A DNA stretch of 36,223 nt from Bradyrhizobium sp. Leo170 (GCF_004296405.1 NZ_PSRR01000049.1:1-36223); one strand, 5' to 3'. Numbered from the stretch's first letter, positions 15,211 through 24,911 are shown. Translations and numbers: made by a program. Notes: generated from the sequence alone by a model not told the origin.

Positions 15211-16200
15211 ATGCGCGCGTTGATGAGTTGCGAGCCGGGCGGGCCCAAAACCCTGCGGCTGCTCGATGTGCCGGAGCCGGTGCCCGCACCCGGACAGGTG
15301 CTGGTGGCGGTGAAGGCGTGCGGCGTGAACTATCCGGACCTTCTCACGATCCAGGATCGCTATCAGGTCAAGACGCCGCGGCCCTTCGCGCCCGGAGCCG
15401 AGGTGGCCGGCCTCGTGGCCGCAGTGGGGGAAGGGGTTGTCGCGCTGCGCGTTGGCGATCGGGTCGCGGCGCGGACCGGAACCGGCGGCATGGCGGAGTT
15501 CGTCGCCATCGATGCCACGCGCTGCAGCCCAATTCCCGACGGCATGTCGTTCGTCGACGCCGCGGTCATGCAGTTCACCTTCGAGACCGCCTATTACGCG
15601 CTGCATACCCGTGCCGGTGTGCGGGCCGGCGAAACCGTGCTGGTGCTGGGCGCAGCAGGAGGCGTCGGCATCGCGGCCGTGCAGGTCGCGCGCAATCTCG
15701 GCACCCGCGTCGTCGCCGCGGCATCATCGGACGAGAAGCTCGGCTTCGCTCGGCAGCACGGCGCCGCCGAGGGCGTAATCTATTCGGCTGAGACAACAGG
15801 AGATGGTCGTGAGCTCGCGGCGCGGCTGAAGCAGGCGGTCGGGTCGCGTGGTGCCGATGTGATCATCGATCCCGTCGGCGGCTGGCTCCCGGAAGCCGCC
15901 ATTCGCTGCATCGCAGAGGGCGGGCGCTATCTCGTGCTCGGCTTCACCGCCGGCATTCCGTCATTGCCGCTCAACCTTCCTCTGCTGAAGAATTGCGATG
16001 TGCTCGGGATCAACTGGCGCACGTTCACGCTGTCACAGGATGCACGCCTCGCCGAGAATCGGCGTGCGCTCCAGGCCTGGTATTCGCAAGGCATGCTGTC
16101 ATCAGGTATCAGCGCCGAATTCCCGCTCCAGGGGGGCGGCAAGGCGATCCAGCACCTCGCCGACCGGCGCGCCCTCGGCAAGGTCGTCGTGGTGATCTGA
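15211..16200 (+). CDS. NADPH:quinone oxidoreductase-like, zinc-less MDR family
   Basis: A 329-residue medium-chain reductase. The GroES-like N-terminal half contains ACGVNYPDLLTIQDRYQ and a PGAEVAGLV motif; the Rossmann half has VLGAAGGVGIAAVQVA, the NADPH-binding loop. The structural zinc cysteines of alcohol dehydrogenases are absent, as in quinone oxidoreductases. ATG 15211 is chosen because GGAGG lies upstream and it begins the domain; the open frame starts earlier. It is divergent from an AraC regulator and followed by a second enzyme of the same superfamily 213 bases on. It probably reduces a quinone or an enoyl substrate. Confidence 0.9.
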   Translation: MRALMSCEPGGPKTLRLLDVPEPVPAPGQVLVAVKACGVNYPDLLTIQDRYQVKTPRPFAPGAEVAGLVAAVGEGVVALRVGDRVAARTGTGGMAEFVAIDATRCSPIPDGMSFVDAAVMQFTFETAYYALHTRAGVRAGETVLVLGAAGGVGIAAVQVARNLGTRVVAAASSDEKLGFARQHGAAEGVIYSAETTGDGRELAARLKQAVGSRGADVIIDPVGGWLPEAAIRCIAEGGRYLVLGFTAGIPSLPLNLPLLKNCDVLGINWRTFTLSQDARLAENRRALQAWYSQGMLSSGISAEFPLQGGGKAIQHLADRRALGKVVVVI

Positions 16201-16413
16201 GTGCGCGCGTCCTCGCTCCAGGCGGGAGGTCGTCACCCGGCCCGATCTGCGCGATCGGAAATTCTGCAATGCACCTGGGCCCTCACGGCAAGATGACCGT
16301 GGGCGCCGCTTGCCGCCGTGCGGCACGCTGATATGGTCTGCGGCCGGCGAAATGGATTGCATTCGCCTGCTTTCGCCGAAATTCATAGTCATCCCGCGCT
16401 GCAGGAGTTTCTC

Positions 16414-17388
16414 ATGACACACGCGTTTCGCTTCCATCAGGCCGGCGGTCCCGAGGTTCTGAAATGGGAAGAGGTCAAGCTCGGCAAGCCTGGTCCCGGC
16501 GAAGCGCGGATCCGTCACACGGCAGTCGGCCTGAACTTCGTCGATATCTATAACCGCGCAGGCGTCTACGGCGTGCCGCTGCCGAGTGGTCTTGGCAGTG
16601 AAGGTGCTGGAATCGTCGAGGAAGTCGGGTCCGGCGTCACCGACCTCAAGCCGGGCGATCGCGTCGCCTATGGCAACTCGCCGCTCGGCGCCTATGCCGA
16701 GGAGCGGCTGATCCCGGCCGACCGTCTGCTCAAATTGCCCGACGGCATCGATGACAAGACCGCGGCGGCGATGATGCTCAAGGGCCTTACGGTGCAGTAC
16801 CTCATTCGCCAGACTTATCGCGTCAAGAGCGGGGACACGATCCTGCTGCATGCCGCGGCCGGCGGCGTCGGCCTGATCCTCGGCCAATGGGCGAAACATC
16901 TCGGCGCCACCGTGATCGGCACGGTCTCCACCGACGAGAAGGCAAAGCTCGCGAAAGCCCATGGCACTGCGCACACCATCGTCTACACGCGCGAGGATTT
17001 CGTCGCTCGCGTCAAGGAGATCACCGGAGGCAATCTGGTGCCTGTTGTCTACGACTCCGTCGGCAAGGACACCTTCCTGAAATCGCTGGATTGCCTGGCG
17101 CCGCTCGGCGTCGCGGTGCTGTTCGGCCAGTCCTCCGGCAGCATCGAGCCGCTCAACCTCGGCCTCCTGGCACAGAAGGGCTCGCTGTACGTGACCCGCC
17201 CGACGCTGAACACCTATGGCGCCAAGCGCGAGAACCTGGTGGCGATGGCGAACGAACTGTTCGACGTGGTGAAATCAGGCGCGGTCAAGATCGAGATCAA
17301 CCAGACCTATCCGCTCAAGGACGCCGCCAAGGCACACGCCGATCTCGCCGCCCGCAAGACCACGGGATCCACGGTGTTCCTGGTGTGA
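16414..17388 (+). CDS. Quinone oxidoreductase (zeta-crystallin type)
   Basis: A 324-residue member of the same reductase superfamily as the gene upstream, closer to bacterial QorA/zeta-crystallin. The N-terminal segment HQAGGPEVLKWEEVKLGKPG and the block LNFVDIYNRAGVYGVPLPSG are typical, and the cofactor loop is HAAAGGVGLILGQWAKHLG. It is expected to carry out one-electron reduction of quinones with NADPH. The start is set at 16414 because CAGGAG lies upstream and it opens the conserved domain. The two paralogues in a row, with a hydroquinone dioxygenase further on, point to quinone or aromatic metabolism. Confidence 0.92.
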   Translation: MTHAFRFHQAGGPEVLKWEEVKLGKPGPGEARIRHTAVGLNFVDIYNRAGVYGVPLPSGLGSEGAGIVEEVGSGVTDLKPGDRVAYGNSPLGAYAEERLIPADRLLKLPDGIDDKTAAAMMLKGLTVQYLIRQTYRVKSGDTILLHAAAGGVGLILGQWAKHLGATVIGTVSTDEKAKLAKAHGTAHTIVYTREDFVARVKEITGGNLVPVVYDSVGKDTFLKSLDCLAPLGVAVLFGQSSGSIEPLNLGLLAQKGSLYVTRPTLNTYGAKRENLVAMANELFDVVKSGAVKIEINQTYPLKDAAKAHADLAARKTTGSTVFLV

Positions 17389-17402
17389 GTGCGCTCAGTG
17401 TC

Positions 17403-17493
17403 GTAGCCCGGGTGGAGCCGCAGGCGTAACCCGGGACCGCTCTCAAACGCGGACATGGATGTCCCGGGTTGCGCTTCGCTCCACCCGGGCTAC
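17403..17493. repeat. GTAGCCCGGGTGGAGC palindromic repeat, copy 1
   Basis: GTAGCCCGGGTGGAGC at the left end pairs with GCTCCACCCGGGCTAC at the right (to 17493), with inner arms TAACCCGGGA and TCCCGGGTT. A second, more diverged copy is at 27881-27970. It lies between convergent genes (quinone oxidoreductase and LysR), 20 bases from the LysR stop, and may serve as a terminator. Confidence 0.85.
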
Positions 17494-17512
17494 GGAACTA
17501 CGGAACGACGCA

Positions 17513-18407
17513 CTAATCCGTCCCGGCCCCAAAACGCTCGACCAGGAAGTCGATGAACAGCCGCACCTTCACTGAGAGGTGGCGGGTCGGAGGGTAGATC
17601 GCATAGAGCGTCAGCGGTGGTGCGTGATAGTCCGCGAGGATGGTCTTCAGCGCTCCGGTGTGGAGCGCATCGCCGGCGATGAAGGTCGGGATCAGCGCAA
17701 TCCCGTGGCCCTTCGTGGCGACGTCGCGCAGCACCTCTGCGTTGTTCGCGCATAGCGACCAGGATGGCTGGATCCAGTGATCGCCATCCGCACCCGTCAG
17801 CTTCCATTGGTTGCCGGTCAGCAGGAAGCCATAGGTCAGCGCAGCATGCTCGCGAAGATCGCGCGGATGGGCCGGCGTGCCCTGCTTGGCTAGGTAGTCC
17901 GGCGAAGCGCAAACGACACGGTCGATCGGCGCGATCCTGCGCGCGATCAGGCTCGATGATTCCAGCTCCGCGATCCGTAACGTGACGTCGAAGCCGTCCT
18001 GCACGGGGTCGAGCAGGTCGTCGCTCAGGACGAGCTGAAGCTGGATCTTCGGATATTTCCCCATGAAGTCCGCGACCGCCGGGCCGAGCCGCAGCGTGCC
18101 GAACGACATCGGCGCGTTGACGCGAAGCAGTCCGTGCGGCGTCGATTGCGCCTGCGACACCGCCTGATCCGCCGCGTCGAGTTCGGACAGGATCGAGAGC
18201 GCGCGCTCGAAATACATCTGGCCGCTCTCATTGGCGCTGACATGGCGGGTGGTGCGGTTGAGGAGCTGCACGCCCAAACTCTCTTCGAGCTCGGCCACAT
18301 ACTTGCTGACCGCGGAGCGGGAGAGCCGAAAGCTGCCGGCCGGCCTCGGCGAAACTGCCGGTCTCCACGACCTTCACGAACGCCCGCAGGCTCGCAACCT
18401 TGTCCAT
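17513..18407 (-). pseudogene. LysR-family transcriptional regulator, broken by a +1 frameshift in the DNA-binding helix
   Basis: Reading from ATG 18407 gives MDKVASLRAFVKVVETGSF, then AEAGRQL, the normal LysR start, but the frame then runs into a stop. The rest, LSRSAVSKYVAELEE followed by a full effector domain to 17513, is in another frame. The junction has 13 bases where 12 (Arg-Gln-Leu-Arg) are expected; one extra base in the AAA run at 18329-18331 explains it. Without that base the protein would be 297 residues, the usual length. It is divergent from the ring-cleaving dioxygenase/esterase pair, the place where a LysR regulator of quinone detoxification would sit. A sequencing error cannot be excluded. 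Confidence 0.8.
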
Positions 18408-18430
18408 CTTGCCTCCGGCTCATTTCACCC

Positions 18431-18548
18431 GTCATTGCGAGGAGCGTAGCGACGAAGCAATCCATGGCTCCGCACGCGGCGAGGTGGATTGCTTCGCGGA
18501 GCCTGTCATCGGGCGGCGCTACGCGCCGACCCGGTGGCTCGCAATGAC
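18431..18548. repeat. GTCATTGCGAG palindromic repeat
   Basis: Outer arms GTCATTGCGAG (18431-18441) and CTCGCAATGAC (18538-18548) and inner arms GAAGCAATCCA (18454-18464) and TGGATTGCTTC (18485-18495) pair perfectly. It sits in the shared upstream region of the LysR remnant and the dioxygenase gene. The dispersed-repeat type is common in Bradyrhizobium from memory. Confidence 0.85.
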
Positions 18549-18677
18549 CATGCGATCGGGATTGTCCTCAAATCGTAGACAGTGGCGCCATGAAAGCATG
18601 GATTGTTCTCAGAACATAGCGGGCCAATATTGCCAACAACGAGCCCGATCGGCTCCCGAGTTAATCAGGAGAGACCA

Positions 18678-19613
18678 ATGTCTGGCATCCATCATGTCAC
18701 CGCCATCGCCGGCAACCCGCTGAAGAATTTCGATTTCTACACGCGCTACCTCGGCCTGCGGTTCGTCAAGAAGACCGTCAATTTCGACGACCCCACGACC
18801 TATCATTTCTATTACGGCGACGCGGTCGGCCATCCCGGCACCATCCTGACGTTCTTCCCCTGGGAAGGCGCGCCCGCCGGCCGCCGTGGTGTCGGCGAGA
18901 CCCATCAGACCGCCTTCCGCGTGCCGGCGCGCTCGCTCGGCTATTGGGTGCAGCGCTTCGTCGAGAAGGGCATCCCCCATCAGCCGCTGGAGAAGCGCTT
19001 TGGTGAGTCGGTCCTGCCGTTCACCGATCCCGATGGCATGGCGCTCGCGCTGGTCGGCATTCCCGGCGCGGAAGACGAGTCGGCCTGGAGCAATGGGGAT
19101 GTGCCTGCTGAGCACGCCATCCGCGGCTTCCACGGCGTGACCTTGCTGCTCGAGACTGCCGAGAAGACCGCCGCCATCCTCACCGATGTGCTCGGCTTCC
19201 GCGAGGTCGCGCGCGAGGGTTCGGTGATCCGCTTCGCTGCTCCCGGTGACGTCAAGGGAAGCATCGTCGACATCTACGAGGCCAAGGGCTTCCTGCGCGG
19301 TCGCCAGGGCGTCGGCTCCGTGCATCACATCGCGTTCCGCGCGGCTGATGATGTCGAGCAGGGCCAGATGGCGCAGAAGCTGGTCTCGGCCCACGGCCTG
19401 CATCCGACCGAGCAGAAGGATCGGAATTACTTCCGCTCGATCTATTTCCGCGAGCCCGGCGGCGTGCTGTTCGAGATCGCGACCGACATTCCGGGCTTTG
19501 CGGTCGACGAACCCGTAGAGAGCCTCGGCCACACCTTGAAGCTGCCGGCGTTCCTCGAGCGGCATCGCAAGGAGATCGAAAGCGTGCTGCCTGATTTGGG
19601 AGAAGTCGCATGA
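18678..19613 (+). CDS. Ring-cleaving dioxygenase, MhqO/glyoxalase (VOC) family
   Basis: A 311-residue protein with two vicinal-oxygen-chelate modules. The N-terminal IHHVTAIAG (4-12), the second-module SVHHIAFRAADD and the C-terminal VLFEIATD carry the His/His/Glu set that binds Fe(II) in this family. MhqO-type enzymes are linked to hydroquinone or catechol cleavage during quinone detoxification. ATG 18678 is chosen because AGGAGAG is just upstream and conservation starts there. Its stop overlaps the start of the next gene by four bases (ATGA), showing translational coupling with an esterase, the MhqO-MhqD arrangement. Confidence 0.9.
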   Translation: MSGIHHVTAIAGNPLKNFDFYTRYLGLRFVKKTVNFDDPTTYHFYYGDAVGHPGTILTFFPWEGAPAGRRGVGETHQTAFRVPARSLGYWVQRFVEKGIPHQPLEKRFGESVLPFTDPDGMALALVGIPGAEDESAWSNGDVPAEHAIRGFHGVTLLLETAEKTAAILTDVLGFREVAREGSVIRFAAPGDVKGSIVDIYEAKGFLRGRQGVGSVHHIAFRAADDVEQGQMAQKLVSAHGLHPTEQKDRNYFRSIYFREPGGVLFEIATDIPGFAVDEPVESLGHTLKLPAFLERHRKEIESVLPDLGEVA

Positions 19614-20248
19614 CGAACGAGACACCCTTTGTCTATCGCTTCGTGCCGGCGGAAGGGGCGGGTGCTCCGCCCCTTCTGCTGCTCCACGGCACCGGCGGCG
19701 ATGAGAACGATTTGCTCGATCTCGGACGGATGCTGTCGCCGGATTCAGCGTTGTTGTCGCCGCGCGGCCGCGTGCTGGAGAACGGGATGCCGCGCTTCTT
19801 CCGCCGTCTTGCGGAGGGAGTGTTCGATGAGGACGACGTTCGGCGGCGCGCCGTCGAACTGGCCGACTTCGTCGACGCGACACGCCGGCGTCTCGGCATC
19901 GGCGCGCCGGTGGCGGTGGGCTATTCCAACGGCGCCAACATCGCCGCGGCCATGATGCTGCTTCGCCCCGGCACGCTTTCGGGCGCGGCGCTGTTGCGCG
20001 CGATGGTGCCGCTGTCCGATCCACCGCCCGCTCAATTGGGTGGCATGCCGGTGCTGATCGCCTCAGGACAGATGGACCCGATCGTGCCGAGCTCCAACTC
20101 GGCGAAACTCGCGGAGATGCTGCTCGACGCCGGCGCCGACGTCACGTACCGCACCCTGCCGGTCGGCCATCAACTCTCGCAGGCGGACCTCGTGCTCACG
20201 CGCGAGTGGCTGGAGCGGGTGAAGAAGCGGACGGTTCAGTCCGCGTAA
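19610..20248 (+). CDS. Phospholipase/carboxylesterase-family alpha/beta hydrolase (MhqD-like)
   Basis: A 212-residue serine hydrolase. HGTGGDEND (26-34) forms the oxyanion hole, GYSNGAN (104-110) holds nucleophile Ser106, and Asp156 (GQMDPIVP) and His187 (PVGHQLS) complete the triad. The length fits the YpfH/MhqD group of small carboxylesterases. The start overlaps the dioxygenase stop by four bases, so both are made from one mRNA. In Firmicutes the homologous pair responds to quinone stress; the same role here is inference from gene order. Confidence 0.9.
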   Translation: MTNETPFVYRFVPAEGAGAPPLLLLHGTGGDENDLLDLGRMLSPDSALLSPRGRVLENGMPRFFRRLAEGVFDEDDVRRRAVELADFVDATRRRLGIGAPVAVGYSNGANIAAAMMLLRPGTLSGAALLRAMVPLSDPPPAQLGGMPVLIASGQMDPIVPSSNSAKLAEMLLDAGADVTYRTLPVGHQLSQADLVLTREWLERVKKRTVQSA

Positions 20249-20266
20249 GAATGCAGGCGTCGCGCC

Positions 20267-22321
20267 TCACGCGGCGCCCGCATTCTTTTGCAGATAGTCG
20301 TCGGCAAAGGCGAGATACCACTCCAAGCATCCCGGATTGGCCATCGCGTCCTTGTTGATGACCTTCTCGATCGGGTGGCCGAGCAGGAGCTTCTTGATCG
20401 GCAGCTCCTGCTTCTTGCCCGATAGCGTGCGCGGAATTTCGGGCACCTGGAAGATCTCGTTGGGAAGGAAGCGGCGGGACAGGCCGGCTTCGATTGCCTT
20501 GTTGATCCGTGTCTTCATCGCCTCGTCGAGCGCGATGCCATCGCGCAGCACCACGAACAGCGGCATGTAGCTTTCGCGCCCGAGATATTCGAGATCGATG
20601 ACCATCGAATCCAGGATCTCCGGCAGTGCCTCGATCGCCGAGTAGAGTTCGCTCGTCCCCATGCGCAGGCCGTGCCGGTTGATGGTGGCATCGCTCCGGC
20701 CATAGATCACGCAGGAACCGTCGGCGGCGACCTTGAGCCAGTCGCCATGCCGCCACACCGGACCGCGTCCGCTGCCGTCGAAATCATCCGGATAGGTCTC
20801 GAAATAGCTGGCGCGGTAGCGCGCACCATCAGGATCGTTCCAGAAGCGCAGCGGCATCGACGGCAACGGCTCGGTGCAGACGAGCTCGCCGACCTCGTCG
20901 ATCACGGCGCGGCCCTGTTCGTTGAAAGCCTCCACGGCGCAGCCCAATATCCGGCATTGCATCGTGCCCGGCGTCTGCGGCAATTCCCTGTTGCCGCCGA
21001 TGAAGGCGCCGGCAAAGTCGGTGCCGCCGGAAATGTTCGCCCACCACATGTCCGCCTGTGCGGCGTTGCCGTTGATCTTTGAGAGCGCGGCGAAGCGCTC
21101 ATTGAACCAGGCCTGCGTGTCGGCGCTCAGCGGCGAACCGGTCGAGCCGAGCGCGCGCAGGCGCGAGAGGTCGCCGACGGCAGCGAGATCGATCTCCGCT
21201 TTCGTGCAATTGGCAAAGAACGCCGCGCCGGCGCCGAACACCGTCACCTTGGCGTCGGCCACGAAACGCCACAGCGTGGTCCAATCCGGCTTATCCTTTG
21301 ATCCGCCGGGGCTGCCGTCGAAGATGCAGCAGGTGGTGCCGCCCAGAAGCCCGTTGACCTGGCAGTTCCACATGATCCAGCCGGTCGAGCTGTACCAATG
21401 GAAGCGTTCGCCAAACGAGTTCGGCTGGTAGCTGCAGCCGATGTCGTTGTGCAGCGTGTTCAGCGGCAGCACCACGATGATGATGCCGCCATGGCTGTGC
21501 ACGATCGGCTTCGGCAAGCCGGTGGTGCCGCTGGAATAGACGATCCAAAGCGGATGATCGAACGGCAGCCACACCGGCTCGAACGCATCGATCGCAGGAC
21601 TGCGGCGGGCGAAGATCGCCGATAATAGCGGATCGGCGGTCTCGGCGCCCTCCGCGTCGCTGTGCCGAATGAAGTGCTTGACCGTCGGCAGCGAGCGCCG
21701 GAGCTCGTCGACCACGGCGCGGCGGTCATGTCGCCGGCCGGCATAGGTGACGGCGTCGCAGGCGATCAGCACTTTCGGCTCGATCTGCTTGAAGCGATCG
21801 ATCACCGCCGGCGCCGCCATGTCGGGCGCACAGACGCTCCAGATCGCGCCGAGGCTCGCGGTGGCGAGGAAGGCGATGATGGTCTCAGGAATATTAGGCA
21901 GATAGGCCGCGACGCGGTCGCCGGGCTCGACGCCTTTCTCCCGCAAGTGAACCGCCAGCGCGGCCGCCTGTCGCCGCAATTCGGGCCAGCTCGTTTCCTT
22001 CAGCACGCCATCTTCGCCGCTGCTCACGATCGCCGGCAGGCGCGCGGCATCGGCGGCTTCGACGTGCCGGAACACCTGCTGGGCGTAGTTGACGGAGGCG
22101 CCGGGAAACCAGACCGCGCCCGGCATCTTCCGCTCCGCCAGCACCGTGCGGTGCGGCGTCGGCGAGCGCAGGTCGAAATAGTCCCAGATGCTCTGCCAGT
22201 AGACGTCGATGTCGCGCACCGACCACTGACGCATGTCCTCAAAACTGGAAAAGCTCAGGCCGCGCTGCTCCTCGAGCCAGCGGCGATAAAGGGCGATCTG
22301 CGGAACGTAAGGTGCGGTCAT
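20267..22321 (-). CDS. Acetoacetyl-CoA synthetase (acetoacetate-CoA ligase)
   Basis: A 684-residue ANL-superfamily ligase, longer than ordinary acyl-CoA ligases and matching acetoacetyl-CoA synthetase. The N-terminal cap has YRRWLEEQRGLSFSSFEDM (12-30), the adenylation motif is YSSGTTGLPKPIVHSHGG, and the family-typical blocks ERFHWYSSTGWIMWN and the C-terminal TLSGKKQELPIKKLL are present. The Lys in SGKK is the likely adenylation lysine. It activates acetoacetate (e.g. from polyhydroxybutyrate turnover) for thiolase. It is convergent with the esterase gene, 18 bases apart. Confidence 0.93.
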   Translation of the reverse strand: MTAPYVPQIALYRRWLEEQRGLSFSSFEDMRQWSVRDIDVYWQSIWDYFDLRSPTPHRTVLAERKMPGAVWFPGASVNYAQQVFRHVEAADAARLPAIVSSGEDGVLKETSWPELRRQAAALAVHLREKGVEPGDRVAAYLPNIPETIIAFLATASLGAIWSVCAPDMAAPAVIDRFKQIEPKVLIACDAVTYAGRRHDRRAVVDELRRSLPTVKHFIRHSDAEGAETADPLLSAIFARRSPAIDAFEPVWLPFDHPLWIVYSSGTTGLPKPIVHSHGGIIIVVLPLNTLHNDIGCSYQPNSFGERFHWYSSTGWIMWNCQVNGLLGGTTCCIFDGSPGGSKDKPDWTTLWRFVADAKVTVFGAGAAFFANCTKAEIDLAAVGDLSRLRALGSTGSPLSADTQAWFNERFAALSKINGNAAQADMWWANISGGTDFAGAFIGGNRELPQTPGTMQCRILGCAVEAFNEQGRAVIDEVGELVCTEPLPSMPLRFWNDPDGARYRASYFETYPDDFDGSGRGPVWRHGDWLKVAADGSCVIYGRSDATINRHGLRMGTSELYSAIEALPEILDSMVIDLEYLGRESYMPLFVVLRDGIALDEAMKTRINKAIEAGLSRRFLPNEIFQVPEIPRTLSGKKQELPIKKLLLGHPIEKVINKDAMANPGCLEWYLAFADDYLQKNAGAA

Positions 22322-22433
22322 TGCTCTCAGGCTTGTGCCGCGGCGGGACGCGCCGCTCGAACGAGAGCCCTACCATAACGGAACCCGCGCGGGAATGTCA
22401 TCGCGCAGCGCCCTGAGGAGGCCGCTGACGGTG

Positions 22434-24329
22434 TCAGCCTCTTGCGAACACCAACAGCCCGTTCGCCGGGATCGTCACTGCGGCGGACGCGGGCAGGCCG
22501 TGCAGCGGCGGGCCGTCGGCATGCACGCTGCCATCGCCGGTGACGGTCACCTCACGGTCGTAGATGTCGCTGTTGAACACCTCGCGCCAGCGGCCTTCAG
22601 CGGGAAAGCCGATCGCGTAGTTGTGGAACGGGCTTTCGTTCAGGCTGCAGACCACCACGACGTCGCCGCCGTCGCCCTCGACCCAGCGCTGGAACGCCAG
22701 CACGCGGTTGTCGTCGTGGACATGGATGACGGCGCAGCCTTCGCCGCGCAGCCCCGGCGTCGTCAGGCGCAGGCCGATCAGGTCGGAGGCAAAGCGCAGG
22801 AAGCCGGCCATCACCTCATCGCCGCGGTCGAACGCCGCCCAGTCGATTTCGGTATCCACGCTCGGCGTGTCGCTCCATGGCTTTGACGCCAGCATCTCCT
22901 GGCCCATGAACAGCATGGGAATGCCGGGCGCGGTCAGCAAGAGGCCAAGCGCGAAGCGGCTGCGGCTGCGCGCATACCAGGATCTCGGATTGCTGCCGTC
23001 GGCGAGCGCCGCGATCCGCTCGTCGCGTCCCATATAGACGATGTCGTGGTTCTCGATTGCGTGCACCGCGCGCCAGCGGTCGCGCAGGCGGATCGCGGCG
23101 ATCGCGTCTGCGATCGCTGACATCGGCACGCGCGCGCTGGCGCCCTGCGAGGCGCTCGCAATCGCCGCCCGCACGCTGTTGCGGATGCCGTCGCTCCAGG
23201 TGGCGTCGAAGCCCGCGCCGCCCTCGCTGCGATCCTTCACGATCCACGCATTGACCGGCCAATATTCGGCGATCTGGATCGCCTCGGGTTTTTGCGCGCG
23301 CAAGGTCGAGGTGAGGTCCTGGCAGGTGGTCCAGCCGCCAAAGCGGTCGATCACGCTGACTTCGTCGAAACGGAAGCCGTCGATCCGATACTCCTCATAG
23401 AGGAACGTGGCGTTGTCGATCAGGAACTGTTTGACGCCATCGTTCCAGAACGCGAACACCAAGCCGCCCGCCCAGCCCTGGTCGGTGAAATAGAGGCTGT
23501 TGTTGTTGTCGCCGGGCACCTCGCGGTCGAGGAACCACAAGCTCTTGTCATCGAACCCGCCGCCGGCGTGGTTGTAGACGACGTCGAAGATCACAGCGAT
23601 GCCATGGACATGGCAGACGTCGATCAGCGCGCGGAGCTGGTCGTCGCTGTGCCTGAGAGTGTCGACGCCGGCATAGGGCGCGTGGCCGGCCGCCTGGAGG
23701 ATCGCGTTGGTGCGATCCACGTAGCGGCTGAGCTTTGCCTCGTTGGCCTCGGCATATTGGTTCTCCGGGCTATAGAGATCGACGCCGTTATAGCCCATGC
23801 TGAACGTGGTCGGGAATTCCTGGATCGGTAGCAGCTCGATGGCGTTGACGCCGAGCGCGGCCAGGTGCGGCACGCGCTCGATCACGTCGAAGAACTTGCC
23901 ATCCGTGTTTTCCGGATGCGGTGCGAACGTCCCGACGTGAAGCTGGTAGACGATCAGGTCGCTGAATGCCGGCGGCACGAAGCGCTCGAGGTGCCAGGGA
24001 AATCGCCCGGCATCGCGCAGCACGGAATGGCAGGCAGGGAAGGACGGCTGGACGCTCAACAGCCGCGCCCGCGGATCGCGCTTGAAGCCGGACGAGCCGA
24101 CGCCCTCGACATAGAACAGGTAAGCGTCGCCGTCCTTCAGGCCAGGCACGAAGCTCGCCCAGTGCCCGCCGCCGATCTCCGACATCAGCGAACCGGCATC
24201 CTGCCTCCAATCGTTGAAGTCGCCGGAGACATGGACCGCGCTGGCCCGCGGCGCCCAGACCCGGAATGTCGCCCCGCCGGGCACGAGCGTGCCGCCCATC
24301 GGAGCGCGGTTGAGGTCCGGCCCAGGCAT
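22434..24329 (-). CDS. GH13 alpha-amylase family protein with N-terminal CBM48 (glucan branching/trehalohydrolase-like)
   Basis: A 631-residue enzyme. An N-terminal CBM48-like beta domain (about 12-100, FRVWAPRASAVHVSGDFN) precedes a GH13 barrel with all catalytic regions: DVVYNH (249-254), GFRFDEV with nucleophile Asp322, IAEYW with acid/base Glu355, and ENHD with Asp429, then a C-terminal beta domain. This order is seen in glucan branching enzymes and malto-oligosyltrehalose trehalohydrolases. No treY, treS or glg genes are adjacent, so the exact reaction is open. The start at 24329 is chosen because a GGGGGAAG site precedes it; the frame continues upstream. Confidence 0.85.
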   Translation of the reverse strand: MPGPDLNRAPMGGTLVPGGATFRVWAPRASAVHVSGDFNDWRQDAGSLMSEIGGGHWASFVPGLKDGDAYLFYVEGVGSSGFKRDPRARLLSVQPSFPACHSVLRDAGRFPWHLERFVPPAFSDLIVYQLHVGTFAPHPENTDGKFFDVIERVPHLAALGVNAIELLPIQEFPTTFSMGYNGVDLYSPENQYAEANEAKLSRYVDRTNAILQAAGHAPYAGVDTLRHSDDQLRALIDVCHVHGIAVIFDVVYNHAGGGFDDKSLWFLDREVPGDNNNSLYFTDQGWAGGLVFAFWNDGVKQFLIDNATFLYEEYRIDGFRFDEVSVIDRFGGWTTCQDLTSTLRAQKPEAIQIAEYWPVNAWIVKDRSEGGAGFDATWSDGIRNSVRAAIASASQGASARVPMSAIADAIAAIRLRDRWRAVHAIENHDIVYMGRDERIAALADGSNPRSWYARSRSRFALGLLLTAPGIPMLFMGQEMLASKPWSDTPSVDTEIDWAAFDRGDEVMAGFLRFASDLIGLRLTTPGLRGEGCAVIHVHDDNRVLAFQRWVEGDGGDVVVVCSLNESPFHNYAIGFPAEGRWREVFNSDIYDREVTVTGDGSVHADGPPLHGLPASAAVTIPANGLLVFARG

Positions 24330-24546
24330 CTGTCTTCCCCCTGAACGCGTGGCGCCGGAAGAATGAGCCCGGCGGCTGCGGCCGGCAAGATTGTCGCCCA
24401 CCATTATTACGCGGATGCGAAAGCGGGAGCCTCGGCTGGACCGGGACTGCTGCTCTTTGCGGAAAAGAACGGAGAAGGGATAACGCGCGGAACCAAGGGG
24501 CGGTCCGGCGACTTATCCGCGCAGGCTCTCATCGAGGCTCAAGAAA

Positions 24547-24729
24547 ATGAAGCTGCTGCAGCGTCTCTCCCGGCTGTTCTGGCGGCGCCGGGAGTTGCGC
24601 CAACCGCCCGTCTTTCCGCAACCCACCATCGATGCCGACGAATTCACCCGGCTCTTATGCAGCCGGCGGGTCGAAGATTTGAAAACGCTGGCGAAGAAGC
24701 TGAGCCAGCAGCCGAGGGCCCACGCCTGA
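24547..24729 (+). CDS. Small basic hypothetical protein
   Basis: A 60-residue frame with a very basic N-terminal helix (RLSRLFWRRRELRQ) and an acidic/basic C-terminal helix (DADEFTRLLCSRRVEDLKTL). The pattern looks protein-like, but the ribosome site is weak and an overlapping longer frame exists. No function can be given; it may be chance. Confidence 0.35.
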   Translation: MKLLQRLSRLFWRRRELRQPPVFPQPTIDADEFTRLLCSRRVEDLKTLAKKLSQQPRAHA

Positions 24730-24882
24730 GGCCTTGGTCCGTCGCCTCTCCCTGGCTGCGCTTCCCGCTAACGGGGGCGCAGCGGGCCCGTTGTTTGTCG
24801 TCACTACGATATCGCGGTGAGTGCCACTATTTCGGCCTGATCCCCTCGCGTCGAGGGTACCAAAATTTTTTCGCGACCCCCC

Positions 24883-24911
24883 TTGAAACTGGATCGGCCT
24901 TTTCCAAGATT
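24883..24911 (+). promoter_or_regulatory. Candidate sigma-70-type promoter of hsp20
   Basis: TTGAAA (24883-24888) is five of six matches to the -35 box. After a 17-base spacer CAAGAT (24906-24911) keeps the most conserved -10 positions (A2, A5, T6). It would give a leader of roughly 105 bases, the length expected for a ROSE-controlled transcript. CTTGAAA also resembles a heat-shock sigma -35, so RpoH use is an alternative. Confidence 0.4.
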
